Shown here in pieces: positions 10,694 through 21,905 of a stretch of 64,000 nt of DNA (positions are counted from its first letter, which is position 1; every line of letters starts with the position of its first letter). Under the pieces are notes generated by a model. The model did no database searches, had not been told where the DNA came from, and worked only from the letters and a program-made list of their open reading frames with translations. The translations under genes and the position numbers were made by a program. Source of the stretch: Streblospio benedicti (Eukaryota > Annelida > Polychaeta > Spionida > Spionidae); NCBI GenBank assembly GCA_019095985.1, contig CM032665.1:44696409-44760408 (forward strand), read 5' to 3'.

Positions 10694-10879
10694 ATGGTTA
10701 ATAAAACTTGTTCTTGGGGTCAATGTGACAGTGACAGTAGATATGCACATGAGGATTGTATGAATGGTGTGAGTTTTGTTAAATTTCCAAATCCAACACA
10801 TAATATTGATAAATGCAAAAGATGGGTTAATGCTTGCTATAGAAAACACTTTAATCTATCAATAGCAACCTCTAGTAAA
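10694..10879 (+). CDS. THAP-domain exon
   Basis: ATG at 10694 opens MVNKTCSWGQCDSDSRY, then GVSFVKFPNP and KCKRWVNACYRKHFNLS. This is the N-terminal half of a THAP zinc finger, with the C-x4-C pair, the aromatic before the FP-P block and the invariant Trp. THAP domains bind DNA and occur in transcription factors and in P-element-type transposases. The final C-x2-H pair is not in this piece. The frame can leave at AGTAAA|GTAAAA after 62 codons (phase 0); otherwise it stops at 10891. No second exon was found downstream, so this is either the first exon of a gene with a long intron or an orphaned fragment. Confidence 0.6.
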
Positions 10880-10894
10880 GTAAAATGCTAAAAC

Positions 10895-13140
10895 ATGAAT
10901 CCTGTTATTTTCCACCAAACCGCTAGTAAAGCAGCATTATTGAATCACTTGCTGACCAGTATTACAATCAATGTAACTTTTGAGAATAACAAGCCATGTC
11001 TAAATGCTTATATCTTTATTACGTGAACACATGGATATATTTAACACCAATAAGTGATCTGAAAAATCTAATTATACCAAATCACCAGACTGTTATATAA
11101 ATATACATGTACATATAAAACCAACATACATGCATGTTCTTTGGTTCATGTATACTTAATACAATACTACTACATCTACTACATGTATATGCTTTAGTAA
11201 AAACTTGTAAAATAAGTTTGAGAACATCTCCCTATACTAGTAGTTAATGTTATTGAATAAAATAGGTTAGCAGACCATTGTGTACTGGTTAAATCATTTG
11301 TAACTGATAAATGCATCATGGTGAATCATTAAAAATTATATGTGATAATGATCGTGGTGTTTTCATTTCAAATATATCTGGACACAATTCATTATGATGA
11401 AATCTTAAAAGCTTTGTCTTGGTTTTCATCCAAAATTCATTATCAAAGCGTACCCTTTCAACACAATAACCCTTGCTAGACCACACAACAAAATCACACC
11501 ATTTAAAAACTGCCTTTGTACTTGGTAAAAATATTGATGTTCTTTTTTAAGTAACAACAGAGTAGCACAATTTTGCTCCTGGGATATCATTTTCATTCAA
11601 AGAAACCTTGGAATAATCATGTGTAGCCATGCTGTGCTATATGAGAAATGCTCTAGCTTGCCCGCAGCACTGGGTTGCTAGGGAATGTCACGTGATTTGT
11701 GACGTCAAAAAAATGCAATCAAGGAATGGGCTATAGAAACAACAAGAACATTTCTAATGTCAAGTGTTAAATATTTCAGATTTAGAATGCTCATTTTGGA
11801 TGTAAACTGCAAACATGCAAGCTTTATATTATTGACCTGATCACCGCTGATGGGACATGAAAAGAGGAAAGGGCACGTTTGATGGATCCTGTGGGCTCGA
11901 TCAACTATGGCACCTAGGGCCACCCCGAGCCCCACCACTACAACTTACAATTTATTTTTCAACGTCTAACCGACCACAATGTTCAAATTCAAACATCTGA
12001 CCACATGTCAATACCCCCCCCCATTGCACCCCAATCTCCCCCCTTTGTTTACCACTCTCACCATTATTTAGATAATGACTAAACGCTACGTCAATCGTCT
12101 CTGTCAAAACTCAAAACTAGTTTTGGCCAAGCTTCAATTTTTGGACATTTTTCTGCGAACAAACAAATGATGTGACTGGAAAATTATGAATCTGTTTGCT
12201 ATACACATGTACTTGATTAAAAGAATTATCAAGGTATTAGCAATATAATTGTGTTCCAAACAAATATAATCTCTAACGTTGATAGCAAGAACAGTGACAA
12301 AGACGCATTTCCACAATACATTGCTCTTCTATCTTAATACATTGTTATTTTGTGTACAGTTCAATAAGAATGACAATATGACTGTTCGTAATAGCGACAC
12401 CTTATAAGTTCCTTGTAGTAAGAGACACTTGGACTTCATTTTCACGATTACCATATACGCGTATCATATATATAGTTCTAAAAGTCATAATGCTAAAAGT
12501 TCGTAGTATATCACTAATTGGCACATCTTAATAATATTAACATCTTTCTCATCACTGGTGTCCATAAATTAGTGATATTGTATTGATCATGACCAAAGTA
12601 CAACACCCGTCAAAATTTTCTATAGATCACAGTTTTTGCTACTCTGAAATGTCATGACTCTGATTTATGATTACATCTAGATCACTGCACAACCACTTAA
12701 TGCATTTTATTATTTAAACAATCGTAGCACAGCTATTAATGAACACTCGATAGTGTTTGATGTGTCAAAATAAAATATAAACAGTCGTTCGTAGCGATTC
12801 TAGGGGATTTGAACATGTTAATTTACATTAGATCTCACTAGAAATTTTATTTTTACACTTTGGCACCGGGAACACAATTATTTTCATAGTAGTAATATTA
12901 TGTTATTATGTGGTATTTGTTTGAAGCCTAATCATCCCTATCATATATATATATAATAGATCTAAAGATAGAAGGGAGTTTTTTGGTCTCAAGAGGCTTT
13001 TTAACCAGAAGACGTACACACTCCAAATTATGGATATACAATCAGGACAACTTTGCTGGCGTTTACGTATACATTTCAAACCAATTAAATTATTTTTTAT
13101 GATTAAAAAGCAAGAACAATGATTATTTTAGAAACGTTGC
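10895..13140. other. No gene seen
   Basis: AT-rich spacer. A C-rich patch lies at 12015-12050. GTAATAGCGACACCTTATAAG near 12390 is a weak relative of the repeats at 9090 and 16040. Confidence 0.4.
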
Positions 13141-13142
13141 TT

Positions 13143-13179
13143 ACAGGGCTAGGTTTGTTACAGGGCTAGGTTTGTTAAA
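13143..13179. repeat. Short tandem duplication
   Basis: ACAGGGCTAGGTTTGTT occurs twice back to back. Confidence 0.85.
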
Positions 13180-13314
13180 GGTACATAATACTTAAACGTA
13201 TTATATATGTCAAACGTACGTTGCACGTCACACGTACAGTCATACAACGAGGGAGCTGGGGAGAGTGTAGTCTCGATCAACCAGACTGACACTACTGCGT
13301 TCGAGAGACTTGTG

Positions 13315-13812
13315 TGTCCATATGGGGGAATGGGGGTATGGCTGGTGGTGAGGAAGGGAGGAGCATTTAATCTGTTCCAGATCTCATCAATTTCACCCCA
13401 AGCAGCAGCAGGAAGGGGGTGACTGAGATGCACTTAGTCTGTTCTGCACCTTTTTAGATGGGGATGGGGTAGAGAGGGTTGGGGATAAAAGAGAGGGGGT
13501 GGCGGCGGAAGGAAGGGTAGGGAAGGGTGAAACATTTATTCTGGTCTGGAACTGTTTACCAGGGGTAGCAGTAGCTGGAGGGAGGGGTATTAGAGTGATC
13601 AATCATTGCCATATATATGTAGTGTGTATATGGGTGTGACATGTGACGATGGGAGGAAGGTGATGGAGGCATATTTTATCCATCACAGGCCTGTATTGTG
13701 ACGGGAGCTGGTGTGAGGGATTGGGTAGAGGGAAGGAGGGTGAGGGATATTGCATTTAATGTGTTCCGGATCTCATATGTTTCAACCCGAGCAGCGGCGG
13801 GTAGACAGCTGG
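13315..13812 (+). repeat. GGTGTGTATATGG dispersed repeat, older copy
   Basis: A G-rich block. Its right half, about 13572-13812, matches 36541-36782 and 40890-41132: TTAGAG-GATCAAT, GCCATA, GTGTGTATATGG, GATGGGAGGA, TCACAGACCTGTATT-TGAC, GTGTTCCGG-TCTC and TTTCAACC-GAG. The left part repeats the TTTAATCTGTTCCAGATCTC theme, so the element is internally repetitive. Open frames here are chance. Confidence 0.65.
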
Positions 13813-14413
13813 TTGTTTGATAACTTGTTAAACTCTTATTCAGTTTAGTGATGAACAGGATAATAACACAAAAACAAGATTGAAAGTGGTCACAGAGTAC
13901 AGCGTCGCCTGAACTAAGTTGACTCACGCGGAATAAAGAATAATTACTTAACCATTTTTTTAGAAAGCATCGTTCATCCGTAAGTAAATAACATGTACAT
14001 TGCCTATGCCAAATGTTACAACTTGAATACAATACAATATAGTTCCCATTTAGAATGCTCATTTCGGATGTACCATGTGAAAACAGAAGCATTACATTAG
14101 CTATATTTAAACTCATCGAATGTATACATGTAACCAGAGATATTAGAAAACTTTAATGGGGATAATTTAGAAGGCTCATTAATCTGTGATTGTTATCACC
14201 CTGGTTGAATTTCACATACACAAAATTCAGATGGAAGATATGCGCTGTACTGTAGTGTGGTCACTGCCGTGGGTAAGGTGACTAAGGTGAAGTAAGGTCA
14301 CAGATGATAGGTCATTAATGAATTCCGTTTGGGTCATATTGTAAAGATAAGAGAAGGGTGATGGTAAATGTTTCATAATTGGAACATTTTTTAATTATCT
14401 CTATCATAATAAT

Positions 14414-14570
<157 letters not shown>

Positions 14571-14811
14571 TAAACCGATAAACCGAAACACAAGCAGGTT
14601 AACAATTTATGCTTTAAAACACGTCCATTCAAGAGAGCTGCTTTGAAGACCTACGAGTAATGTTCGGTGTGAAGCACCAGATATTTTGGAAAAGGGGAGG
14701 GGAACACTATAGGAGTCTCAGGGGTTTCATAAGTAGCCCCCGCCCCCTGGATCTCTGTATGTGGTGTTTTACGGTATACAGCTTTTATTTTAACAGGCGT
14801 ACATTCTTGAA

Positions 14812-15378
14812 TTAATTATTGTTGTTATACCTCAGTTGGTTTTTTTTAGAGGAATGCAAACGTCCCCAATGTTTTTCCCTGGCGCCGGACATAGTAAATC
14901 GCCTCTCTTTTACAGGCATTGGGAGAGAGGCTAAATTGACATATTTACCTCGAAGATTGTCTTTCCGTATATTTTCTGGCACAATGTCTATCTCCGGCAG
15001 AGAAGACATCCTTATAGCAGGACTGCGCATCACTTCCATGCTGGGGTCTCCCAGCTCAGTCGACGGAGCGACGCTGACTGCTGATGCAGCGGCGCAAGCT
15101 GCTGGTGCTGTGCTCGTTGAGTTGAGTTGCTGTTCTTGTGGTTGTTGTTGTAGAGTTGAGTTCACACACTTCACACACTCAAACTCTTGGCGCAAAGCTC
15201 TTAACTCGCACAGAGTTTCTTCAAGCAGCTTGGCACTTTGTGACTTTTCCTTTTCAAAGTCACTGCGGAGATCTGTCACGGACCTGGAAACGTCGGACAG
15301 AACATCTTCAATAGGCCTCTTCCGGCCACGTTTACCGCTCCTTGCCGAATCCATGATCATCCGGAGATAGGAATCCAA
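14812..15378 (-). CDS. 188-codon coiled-coil ORF, element-like
   Basis: An uninterrupted minus-strand frame from ATG at 15378 (a second Met lies at 15357). In order it has a basic KRGRKRPIEDVL block near residue 16 that could be a nuclear signal, a heptad-rich helix DLRSDFEKEKSQSAKLLEET at about 36-70, a Gln/Ala/Ser-rich linker (QQQPQEQQ at about 78-85), and a conserved-looking block IDIVPENIRKDNLRGKYVNL at about 130-150. ENIR-L-GKYVNLASL recalls N-terminal ORFs that accompany tyrosine-recombinase-type elements in marine invertebrates. That is memory, not a search. No integrase or reverse transcriptase lies beside it, so if it belongs to such an element it is an isolated remnant. Confidence 0.45.
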   Translation of the reverse strand: MDSYLRMIMDSARSGKRGRKRPIEDVLSDVSRSVTDLRSDFEKEKSQSAKLLEETLCELRALRQEFECVKCVNSTLQQQPQEQQLNSTSTAPAACAAASAVSVAPSTELGDPSMEVMRSPAIRMSSLPEIDIVPENIRKDNLRGKYVNLASLPMPVKERRFTMSGAREKHWGRLHSSKKNQLRYNNNN

Positions 15379-15389
15379 ATGAAAACTGT

Positions 15390-16010
15390 TACTGTCCGTA
15401 TGAGATACGAAAAGGTTTACTGACTACACACACATGTAGGAGAAACGAAAACTAAACGCAGTTTAAGAAATCCTAATCAAAATAAGTGTCTAAAGAAATG
15501 TCAGCGCAAATGATGACATAAATGCATCCAATATAGAAGAGTTATAAACAAGCACAAATCCAAGACAACGGACATATAACAAGAAAATACTGTTTTCAAA
15601 TCCAAGATACTTCAAATGTTTAAATCCAAGATGGAAGTGATGCTTTCAAGTCCGAATTGAGAATGTGTACATACGTGACAATCCTAGGTAAAGCCAACAG
15701 GTGGAAGCTCCGTTAGTTTTCTGTCGTGCGGAAAGGTGAAGAGAGCCAGGTAGCCAGAGGGAAAGGGTGAGATATGAGGTTAATTGTTTAAGCAGAAGAA
15801 ATAGATTAAGAGATGCACTTTTCACTGAAACAAACTTGATTTAAGATTAAATCCCATATAACAAAGAAGTCATTCACAAGTCCACATGAACAGAGTACAG
15901 TTGGCTCCTATCCTTGCATCTGTAGTGTACAGACACAGAAAAGGGACAACTCTCTAACTCTCTATTTAAAGGATTTCTCTAGGGTTTTAAAATCACTGTT
16001 TTGATATATA
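15390..16010. other. No gene seen
   Basis: A-rich spacer with the loosely repeated phrases AAATCCAAGAT near 15560, 15600 and 15628. No open frame of note. Confidence 0.4.
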
Positions 16011-16014
16011 CATT

Positions 16015-16270
16015 ATAGTATTACTATAAATACTTCACAAATAGTGACACCTTAGTAATAAGGACACTTTCCTGTGTCTATCATGTTCCTAATTGCAAGG
16101 TTTCAGAGTATTCCATGTGGTTCTAGATCTGTGATAAGCCAAGACAAGAAGATTCGTACTGAGCAACCTCCCTATAAAGACCACCCTAGGGACTGCCCTT
16201 GGGTGGTCTCAAAACAGAGATGGTCTGTGTATGGGGTTTTTCGTTTGTCTCTACACTATAGAAGGCCTAA
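16015..16270. mobile_element. DNA-transposon end, relative of 9048-9260
   Basis: TATAAATACTTCACAAATAG, TGACACCTTAGTAATAAGGA and CACTTTCCTGTGTC are the reverse complement of the repeat at 9085-9135. To the right, GACCACCCTAGGGACTGCCC and GGGTGGTCTC form a short inverted pair of a kind seen in mobile-element ends. Confidence 0.45.
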
Positions 16271-17030
16271 CGTGGACTATTTTAGAGGTGGCATTAATAA
16301 TGATACCTGTAGGTACTACTGAGCGACAATGTTTGTATTTTCATCATACAATGAACATATTGTGTGGTTTAAACAGCTAGTTAGCTTGAACGGAAGGACA
16401 TTGAAAATTAAAACATATTCCTACTTGTTTTGCTTCTACGTTCAAAATGTAATATGTAAGTTGCAAATGTTTTCCTATGTGTCTAATCAACAAAGCGTGT
16501 GGATTTGTATTACTGAGAGTTTTTCATGCATTTTAATGAAGCCTTTTTACTACATTTATATAGACGTGATGCACACGTGCAGAGGAATTGAGTTGTTGGT
16601 CTATCTATGACTCAGATCCATGATAATAAAACAAATATCCATTTTCTTTTGGCGATATAAATCTACCCAGTGAGGAACTATTCAATGTGCTACACCTCTT
16701 CACCCCACATTTTGCGATGTCCAGCAAAGTTGTAATGTGTGAAGGTATGTGCCTGCATGTAACACAACTGGGCCAAAATGAAATTTTGGTGGTGGAACTG
16801 TTATATAATCTAACGATCTTTAAGATTGTTTGCTTGTTCGAGTAGTGAAGGGGGCTTATGTGAGTGAAGACCATTAACAACACAATACAACCATATAATT
16901 TGTAAACAGTATTTTATCTATTTTTAAAAAAGAGGGTCGTTTAATATCTCATGATTTAATATTTCATGTTTATGGTGGTCACCTTACAGATGTTCAGGAT
17001 TGCGAATTACATTGTATATTTTATTATGGA
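16271..17030. other. No gene recognised
   Basis: Open frames of 82-93 codons exist on both strands, but their composition looks like translated AT-rich spacer. I recognise nothing. Confidence 0.35.
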
Positions 17031-17034
17031 GTCT

Positions 17035-17290
17035 ATGTCTGACTTGATCTCTTTATCATGGAGGTGGCCTTAGTTTGTGGTTATAGTGTATCCAACTGTC
17101 CCCAGCAGCTGGGTTCATTCACTTTTTCGCATAGCAGCATGGGGTGATCTTAGGTGTTGTTGATAAAGGTGGTCTCTGTATAGAGGTTTGGATGTGGGTC
17201 CCTAAGGCTTGGAAACCAAGAAAAAGGTCTCATTACAGAGGTGGTTTCTTCAATCATAGAGGTGGCCGTGATTGGAGGTTACGAAAGATA
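17035..17290 (+). repeat. GAGGTGG / GGTCTCTGTATAGAGG repeat
   Basis: Several GAGGTGG and GGTGGT phrases recur at about 20-70 base spacing (near 17060, 17168, 17230 and 17260), including AAAGGTGGTCTCTGTATAGA. It resembles the 16150-16270 block and is probably element-terminus debris. Confidence 0.35.
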
Positions 17291-18140
17291 GATGATTACT
17301 ATTACTATGCGATCAAGGTGTCTATGTTTGTATACACATTAACCATCATGTCCAATTTACTCACTAACTGTTTTTATGTAGTTATGAACATGGTGTTGAT
17401 AAAGGAAAGTTAGCATAGATCTACCAGAAGGCTGTTTCCTCCACGTAGCTAAGGGTCAATCAAATCGAATGTATATATCAACCTGCAAATGTATGAATTG
17501 AACTCAATAAACTTCCACTTATAATTTGACCGGAGCTGACCGCTACATGTATACTGACCACAACAGAGTACAGTGATCACCAGGTTTAGGATGTCATTTG
17601 AAGGTCATCTTCACCTAATTATTTGATTATAGTTTGCTAATGTCTACCTCGTTTACAATGTTGCTGAATCTCAGTTAGTTGATGGTAAAGCCTAAAAATT
17701 TAGTTATTCCTCAACATATACCTCAGCTTAAGTTACATAACGTTAACATATTGTTAATATATACTAGGCATAGAACCTTAACATTATACATCTAGAAAAT
17801 TATGTCTTATATATATCCATATATCTCCGTATTTTTTCATGTCATTTTGAATGGTTATGAAGGCATTATTGTGGTTAAGACATGAGAATGATATGTTAAG
17901 AATAAAATGATAATGCTTCTTAATAGCACAGTTCTATATCTAAATAACAGTTTTTCTGCCGGTCTCAATTTAATGAAAATGTTAACATGAACGGTGTAAG
18001 TAATTTGTTTGATCACCCATTACCCAGTAAATATGCGTATGTCTTTGTCAAAATCATAGAAATTGAACAATATCAGTCGCTAGTGACAGTCTACTCTAAC
18101 GATAACCAAACGAGAAATGAAAGTAGTATCCTGCTCGGCA
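17291..18140. other. No gene seen
   Basis: AT-rich spacer without a recognisable element. Confidence 0.4.
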
Positions 18141-18254
18141 GCCACGTGATCCACCTGGTGACGCGCGTGCCCAGTTCATGACCCGCGTTGCGGAGCTCGT
18201 GACATGCACTTAGCTTGCATGTAGCGAGCTCTGGAGCTCGTGACGAGCAAGTTT
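18141..18254. repeat. GTGACG / GAGCTCGTGAC motif cluster
   Basis: A GC-rich patch with GTGATCC, GTGACGCGCGTG, CATGACCCGCG, GGAGCTCGTGACATG, GGAGCTCGTGACGAG and TATGACCGG in about 110 bases. The motif is GAGCTCGTGAC, twice exact. ATGCACTTAGCTTGCAT is an inner palindrome-like stretch. It directly precedes an LTGCDTT-family relic. Confidence 0.4.
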
Positions 18255-18560
18255 ATGACCGGAATGGCGCGCCACAACAACAAGCTCATTTTATGGCCAA
18301 GGGAAAAAAGTGCACTGAAAATTCTGCTGGAGAAAGCAATGAATTTTCAAGATCTTCTGACATTAGGAAGTGGGTTTATCCTTGATGCAGAAAAGGCTGC
18401 AGCAACAGCATTTGTTGGTGCTTTATATGGCAAAGCTGGATGCACATCATTAAATCAATTACAGACTGAAAAAAGTAGGAGAGACATAGCTGTGAAAAAA
18501 TTGCCACCTACAGATGATTCTTTTCATTAACATCTGCTTCGTTGTGTTTACCAAGGGATC
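18255..18560 (+). pseudogene. Third LTGCDTT-family relic, 3' part
   Basis: The plus strand carries the family sequence just after LTGCDTT, then KSALKILLEKAMNFQDLLTL, GSGFILDAEKAAATAFVGAL, YGKAGCTSLNQLQTEKSRRD and LPPTDDSFH. Family members usually continue ALYG---CTS-NELR...LPPT-DAL-QH, so this copy extends further 3' than the one at 6366. The region shared with 6366-6520 is nearly identical, and in both copies the reading frame changes at the same place, before KSALK. Both copies are dead. Confidence 0.55.
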
Positions 18561-18662
18561 GTTCACAAATTACGTCAGCTAGCGGGGGGGGGGTCAGCGA
18601 AAGCTGACGAAAGCTGACAAGGGGGGGGTTTCGCCACAGGCTGACGTCAGCTTTTATCCCAA
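18552..18662. repeat. GGGATCGTTCACAAATTACG element end
   Basis: AGGGATCGTTCACAAATTAC followed by GTCAGC, three AGCTGAC copies, two G-runs and the palindrome GCTGACGTCAGC (about 18642-18653). The opening phrase is one I associate with widespread invertebrate DNA elements. No partner end was found. Confidence 0.35.
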
Positions 18663-18711
18663 AATAAGAAAATGATCCTTAAAAGGAAGCTACTACTGGG
18701 TTCTGGTAAAG

Positions 18712-18988
18712 ACAAGATCAAATATATTTGTTCTCAGAACGATTTGTTTTACTTGACTTGCAGACGTTACACATAATGTAATACTACACATCCACCGTGA
18801 CAGGCCCAACCTCAACTGCAAAACAGGCGATTCCCGTGAACCTGCTCCAACTTGCATTACATGACCTACATGGTCGCAATAACTGAGATTCAGCAGCCAG
18901 TAGCACTGTTGACGCTCATGGTACATGAGAAAAACGTCTGCAAGTCAAATAAAAAAATGGTTCTGAGAACAAAAATATTTGATCTTGT
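18712..18988. repeat. Fold-back element, about 57-bp arms
   Basis: 18712-18768 (ACAAGATCAAATATATTTGT and on to ACTTGACTTGCAGACGTT) pairs with 18933-18988 (AACGTCTGCAAGTCAAAT and on to ATATTTGATCTTGT) with a few mismatches. The loop is about 165 bases. It has no coding capacity and is MITE-like. Target duplications are not obvious. Confidence 0.7.
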
Positions 18989-19321
18989 GTGTCCTGTGAC
19001 AATAATTACCTGTATGGCAGAATTTTGTTATGGCGATGGAAATGATGACGACATCTTTTGTAACCCCTTTACTTACAATGCATTATATAAAACAATAGAC
19101 AGTGACCTTAGTGACTAGAAATCTAATAATTATTGTTTCATCTAATACATTATATGTTTGAATCACAAATGAGATTAACAAATGTTATGCTCAAGTGTTT
19201 TCTATGCTAACATCATTGTTGTATGTTTGAATTGGTGTAGTGCAGTTGCATTGTGTAGTCAAATGTATTTCAAATAGCTAACATAAGTAAGTTCTATGGC
19301 ATAAATACTTTTATATGTAAT

Positions 19322-19615
19322 TTTTATGTGGTTCATCATCTAAAACTTCCTCAAAAACATACATTTAGATGCTACTTTCATGATGATATCATGTCCGGTT
19401 AAAAAGATATAGCCCAAAATAGATTTTTGGGTAATGGCCGCCATTTTAAGTAAATTTCATGCTTCAAACTACTGTTATATCTAGTTGAGACATGTTTCTT
19501 CATCTAAGACACCCTCAAAAACATATATTTAGACACTACTTTCATGATGATATCATGTCTGGTTACAAAGTTATGGCACAAAATAGATTTTCGCGTAATG
19601 GCCGCCATTTTTTGC
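19322..19615. repeat. Two-copy tandem repeat ending in ATGGCCGCCATTTT
   Basis: Unit 1 (about 19325-19450) and unit 2 (about 19492-19612) share TTCATCATCTAA-type starts, CCTCAAAAACATA, TTTAGA, CTACTTTCATGATGATATCA, TGTC-GGTTA-AAA, CAAAATAGATTTT and GTAATGGCCGCCATTTT. The period is about 168 bases. GGCCGCCAT is a YY1-like core on the reverse strand. Confidence 0.7.
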
Positions 19616-20636
19616 CGTTTTCTCGGCTTGCCACCAGATGCCGCGATGGCACCGTGGCTTATTTTGCAGTAGGGACCCCCTGGAACATAATGAGGCATAG
19701 CGGTGCTTGTGTTTTTTTCGCGCTAGGTATCTCGAAAAATAAGGCCTTTTTTAGCCCTTATTTGCTCTAGTAATAGATCTAGACCAGTAACGTTAAAGTA
19801 TTGAACAGGTGCGAGCAAGTGCTAATAAGGTATATCGTAGGTTTATTACGGCGGACTTGCAATGCCACGTAAATATATGGTTATTATTTCACTTATTAGT
19901 TGTTGAATCAATATAATATTTTGATGGAAATAATCTGTAGTAATATGCGATTCCATTTATATATATACGTCTATGTAATTGGTTCAACTAAATAGTTTAT
20001 TTGCGCATTTATCCTGTGGATTGCCAATTTTGACAGGTGAAATTCGGCAGGACAGTGTCAGTGCCGTGTCGATGTTTGAAGGTTATTACAACAATAATTG
20101 TTTAATATTTGTGTCCCATGTGTTGAAAATCAGAAACTACATACATTTCTTGTCAGAATGCAATACTTTTATAGGAATTGATGCAACAATTAATGCACAG
20201 CAATAATTTTCAAAGGGGCATTTTTATTTTGTGGGGGCGTTTTACTACGGGAATGTCTACATTAGCCAAGCACAGAAAAATAGCAAATATAACGTTGCAT
20301 AGAAATTATATCCTTTAAAAGTATTTGAGATTGATGAAGAACCAATATGCAATTGATTTGACACCAAGAAATAAAAAATCAAACAGTAATAAATTTGTCA
20401 AATATAAGTTGAAAGTCGGAAGATGTTTGAAATGTTGAGACTCGTTGTTTACAGTTTAGTTATATTCGAATTAAAGTACTTTCATATGTCATCTTTAATT
20501 GTTATTTATTTGATCTTAACAGTGTTAACAACCGTATTCTCTCTTCTTTCCTATACTAAGTTCTCTTCATAGGCATGAAGTTAGGCCATGGTAACCTCAA
20601 TATACTGGCATCATGTTCCCACATGAATCTTGCTGA
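19616..20636. other. No gene seen
   Basis: AT-rich spacer. The open frame at 19979-20206 has no recognisable content. Confidence 0.4.
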
Positions 20637-21905
20637 TTGCTCTGTCAGGTAGGGTATCTAAATAAAAAAATCTGTAGTAATCCAAAATATTATAAAGAGA
20701 ATAGCTCTAAATATACTTCATATTTCCAAAATAAAGGTTATCCCACTCATTTGATAAATAAAATGTCTCAAAAAGCAGACACCATTAGCAGAGATATCCT
20801 TCTTAACCCTGATATTAAAGATAAAGAAAAAAATCCAATGAATTTTCCAATAATTTTTAATCCAATCAATAAAAATATCTCTCAAAAGATTCTTTCTAAC
20901 TTCAAAGTTCTACAAGAAGATGCAGATGTAAAAGATATATTCAATACTAGACCAATTGTAGCATACAAAAAAAATAGAAATTTAAAATAATAATAATAAT
21001 AATGTAACATTTCTATAGCGCCTTTTCCTACGCTCAAAAGCGCTTACAACCAAAATTAATATGGACATTATAAACATATAATACATATGCATGTAAAAGA
21101 TACCCTAGTTCATTAAAAACTTAAAGTACTAATGATACCACAGGTACTGCACCATGTAATGCTACAAGATGCCTCACATGTAAATATATGTCTAGTGATA
21201 CCTCAGTTGTAGGACCTAAATTTTTTTATGAAATACGCCAGAGCTTTAACTGTAAATCAAAGGAACTAATATATTGCCTATCTTGTAAAAAATGTGGAGA
21301 CCTATATGTAGGTGAAACAGGTAGAGCTCTCTGTGATAGATTTAGGGAACATCGAAGAAATATCATAAATAAAAATGAAAACAATGAAATAGCTTTACAT
21401 TTCAACTCTAATGGACATAGTTTGGAAGATATTCAGATTCAAGGTCTAAAATATTACAGTTCAACAATTCAAAGGAAATTAGAAGAGGCTAAAATTATAG
21501 GTAAACTAGGCTGTGTACTAGGTAGGGGATTGAATACAGACTTTAACTTTGCTAATCTTTTTGATTTTGAGTAAAATAATAATGGTATTGTTTTGCTTAT
21601 TAATATAATTAAACAGGTTTTTATGAAACATGTTATATAGAAGTTATAAAAAAAATTGGTGTGTGATATTTACAGCTACTTGTTAGTTCACATTGTTGTT
21701 TCATAGTTTTTTTGGGCTGGACCGCAGTGTGCAGTATACATTAATTGATTATATGTGTTTGCCCGATTATTTCATGGCTATAAATTGTTCCTTCTATATT
21801 ATCATATTTGAATACTGTATATATAATATAAGTACTTAATTGTTTATTTATACCTGAAGAAGCTCTGATGGAACGAAAATTTGTAGAAAATAAATATTTC
21901 GTACC
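20637..21905 (+). mobile_element. Penelope-like element, 5'-truncated
   Basis: 20637-20990 reads KKICSNPKYYKE, YTSYFQNKGYP, ISRDILL, FNPINKN and FNTRPIVAYKKNRNLK. This is the thumb and linker that follow the reverse transcriptase of Penelope-like elements. From about 21143 the frame resumes with GTAPCNATRCLTCKYM, FYEIRQSFNCKSKELIYCLS, CGDLYVGETGRALCDRFREH and LEEAKIIGKL, ending in a stop at about 21572. This is a GIY-YIG-type endonuclease with the C-x-PC-x-RC-x2-C zinc cluster, the LYVGETGR block, an Arg-rich helix and a Glu. The RT catalytic part is absent. CCTGAAGAAGCTCTGATGGA near 21854 is typical of the 3' region. A LINE tail splits the two coding parts. Confidence 0.75.
20985..21140 (-). 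mobile_element. LINE 3' tail inserted in the Penelope-like element
   Basis: (AAT)n at 20985-21003, then TGTAACATTTCTATAGCGCC, TTCCTACGCTCAAAAGCGCT and TACAACC, ending near 21140. The same AAT-tail plus ATTTCTATAGCGC...AAAGCGCTTTACA pattern is the 3' UTR of CR1/L2-type LINEs in the minus orientation; compare 32957-33622. The insertion falls between the RT linker and the zinc cluster of the host element. A TTAAA on both sides is a possible but weak target duplication. Confidence 0.5.
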
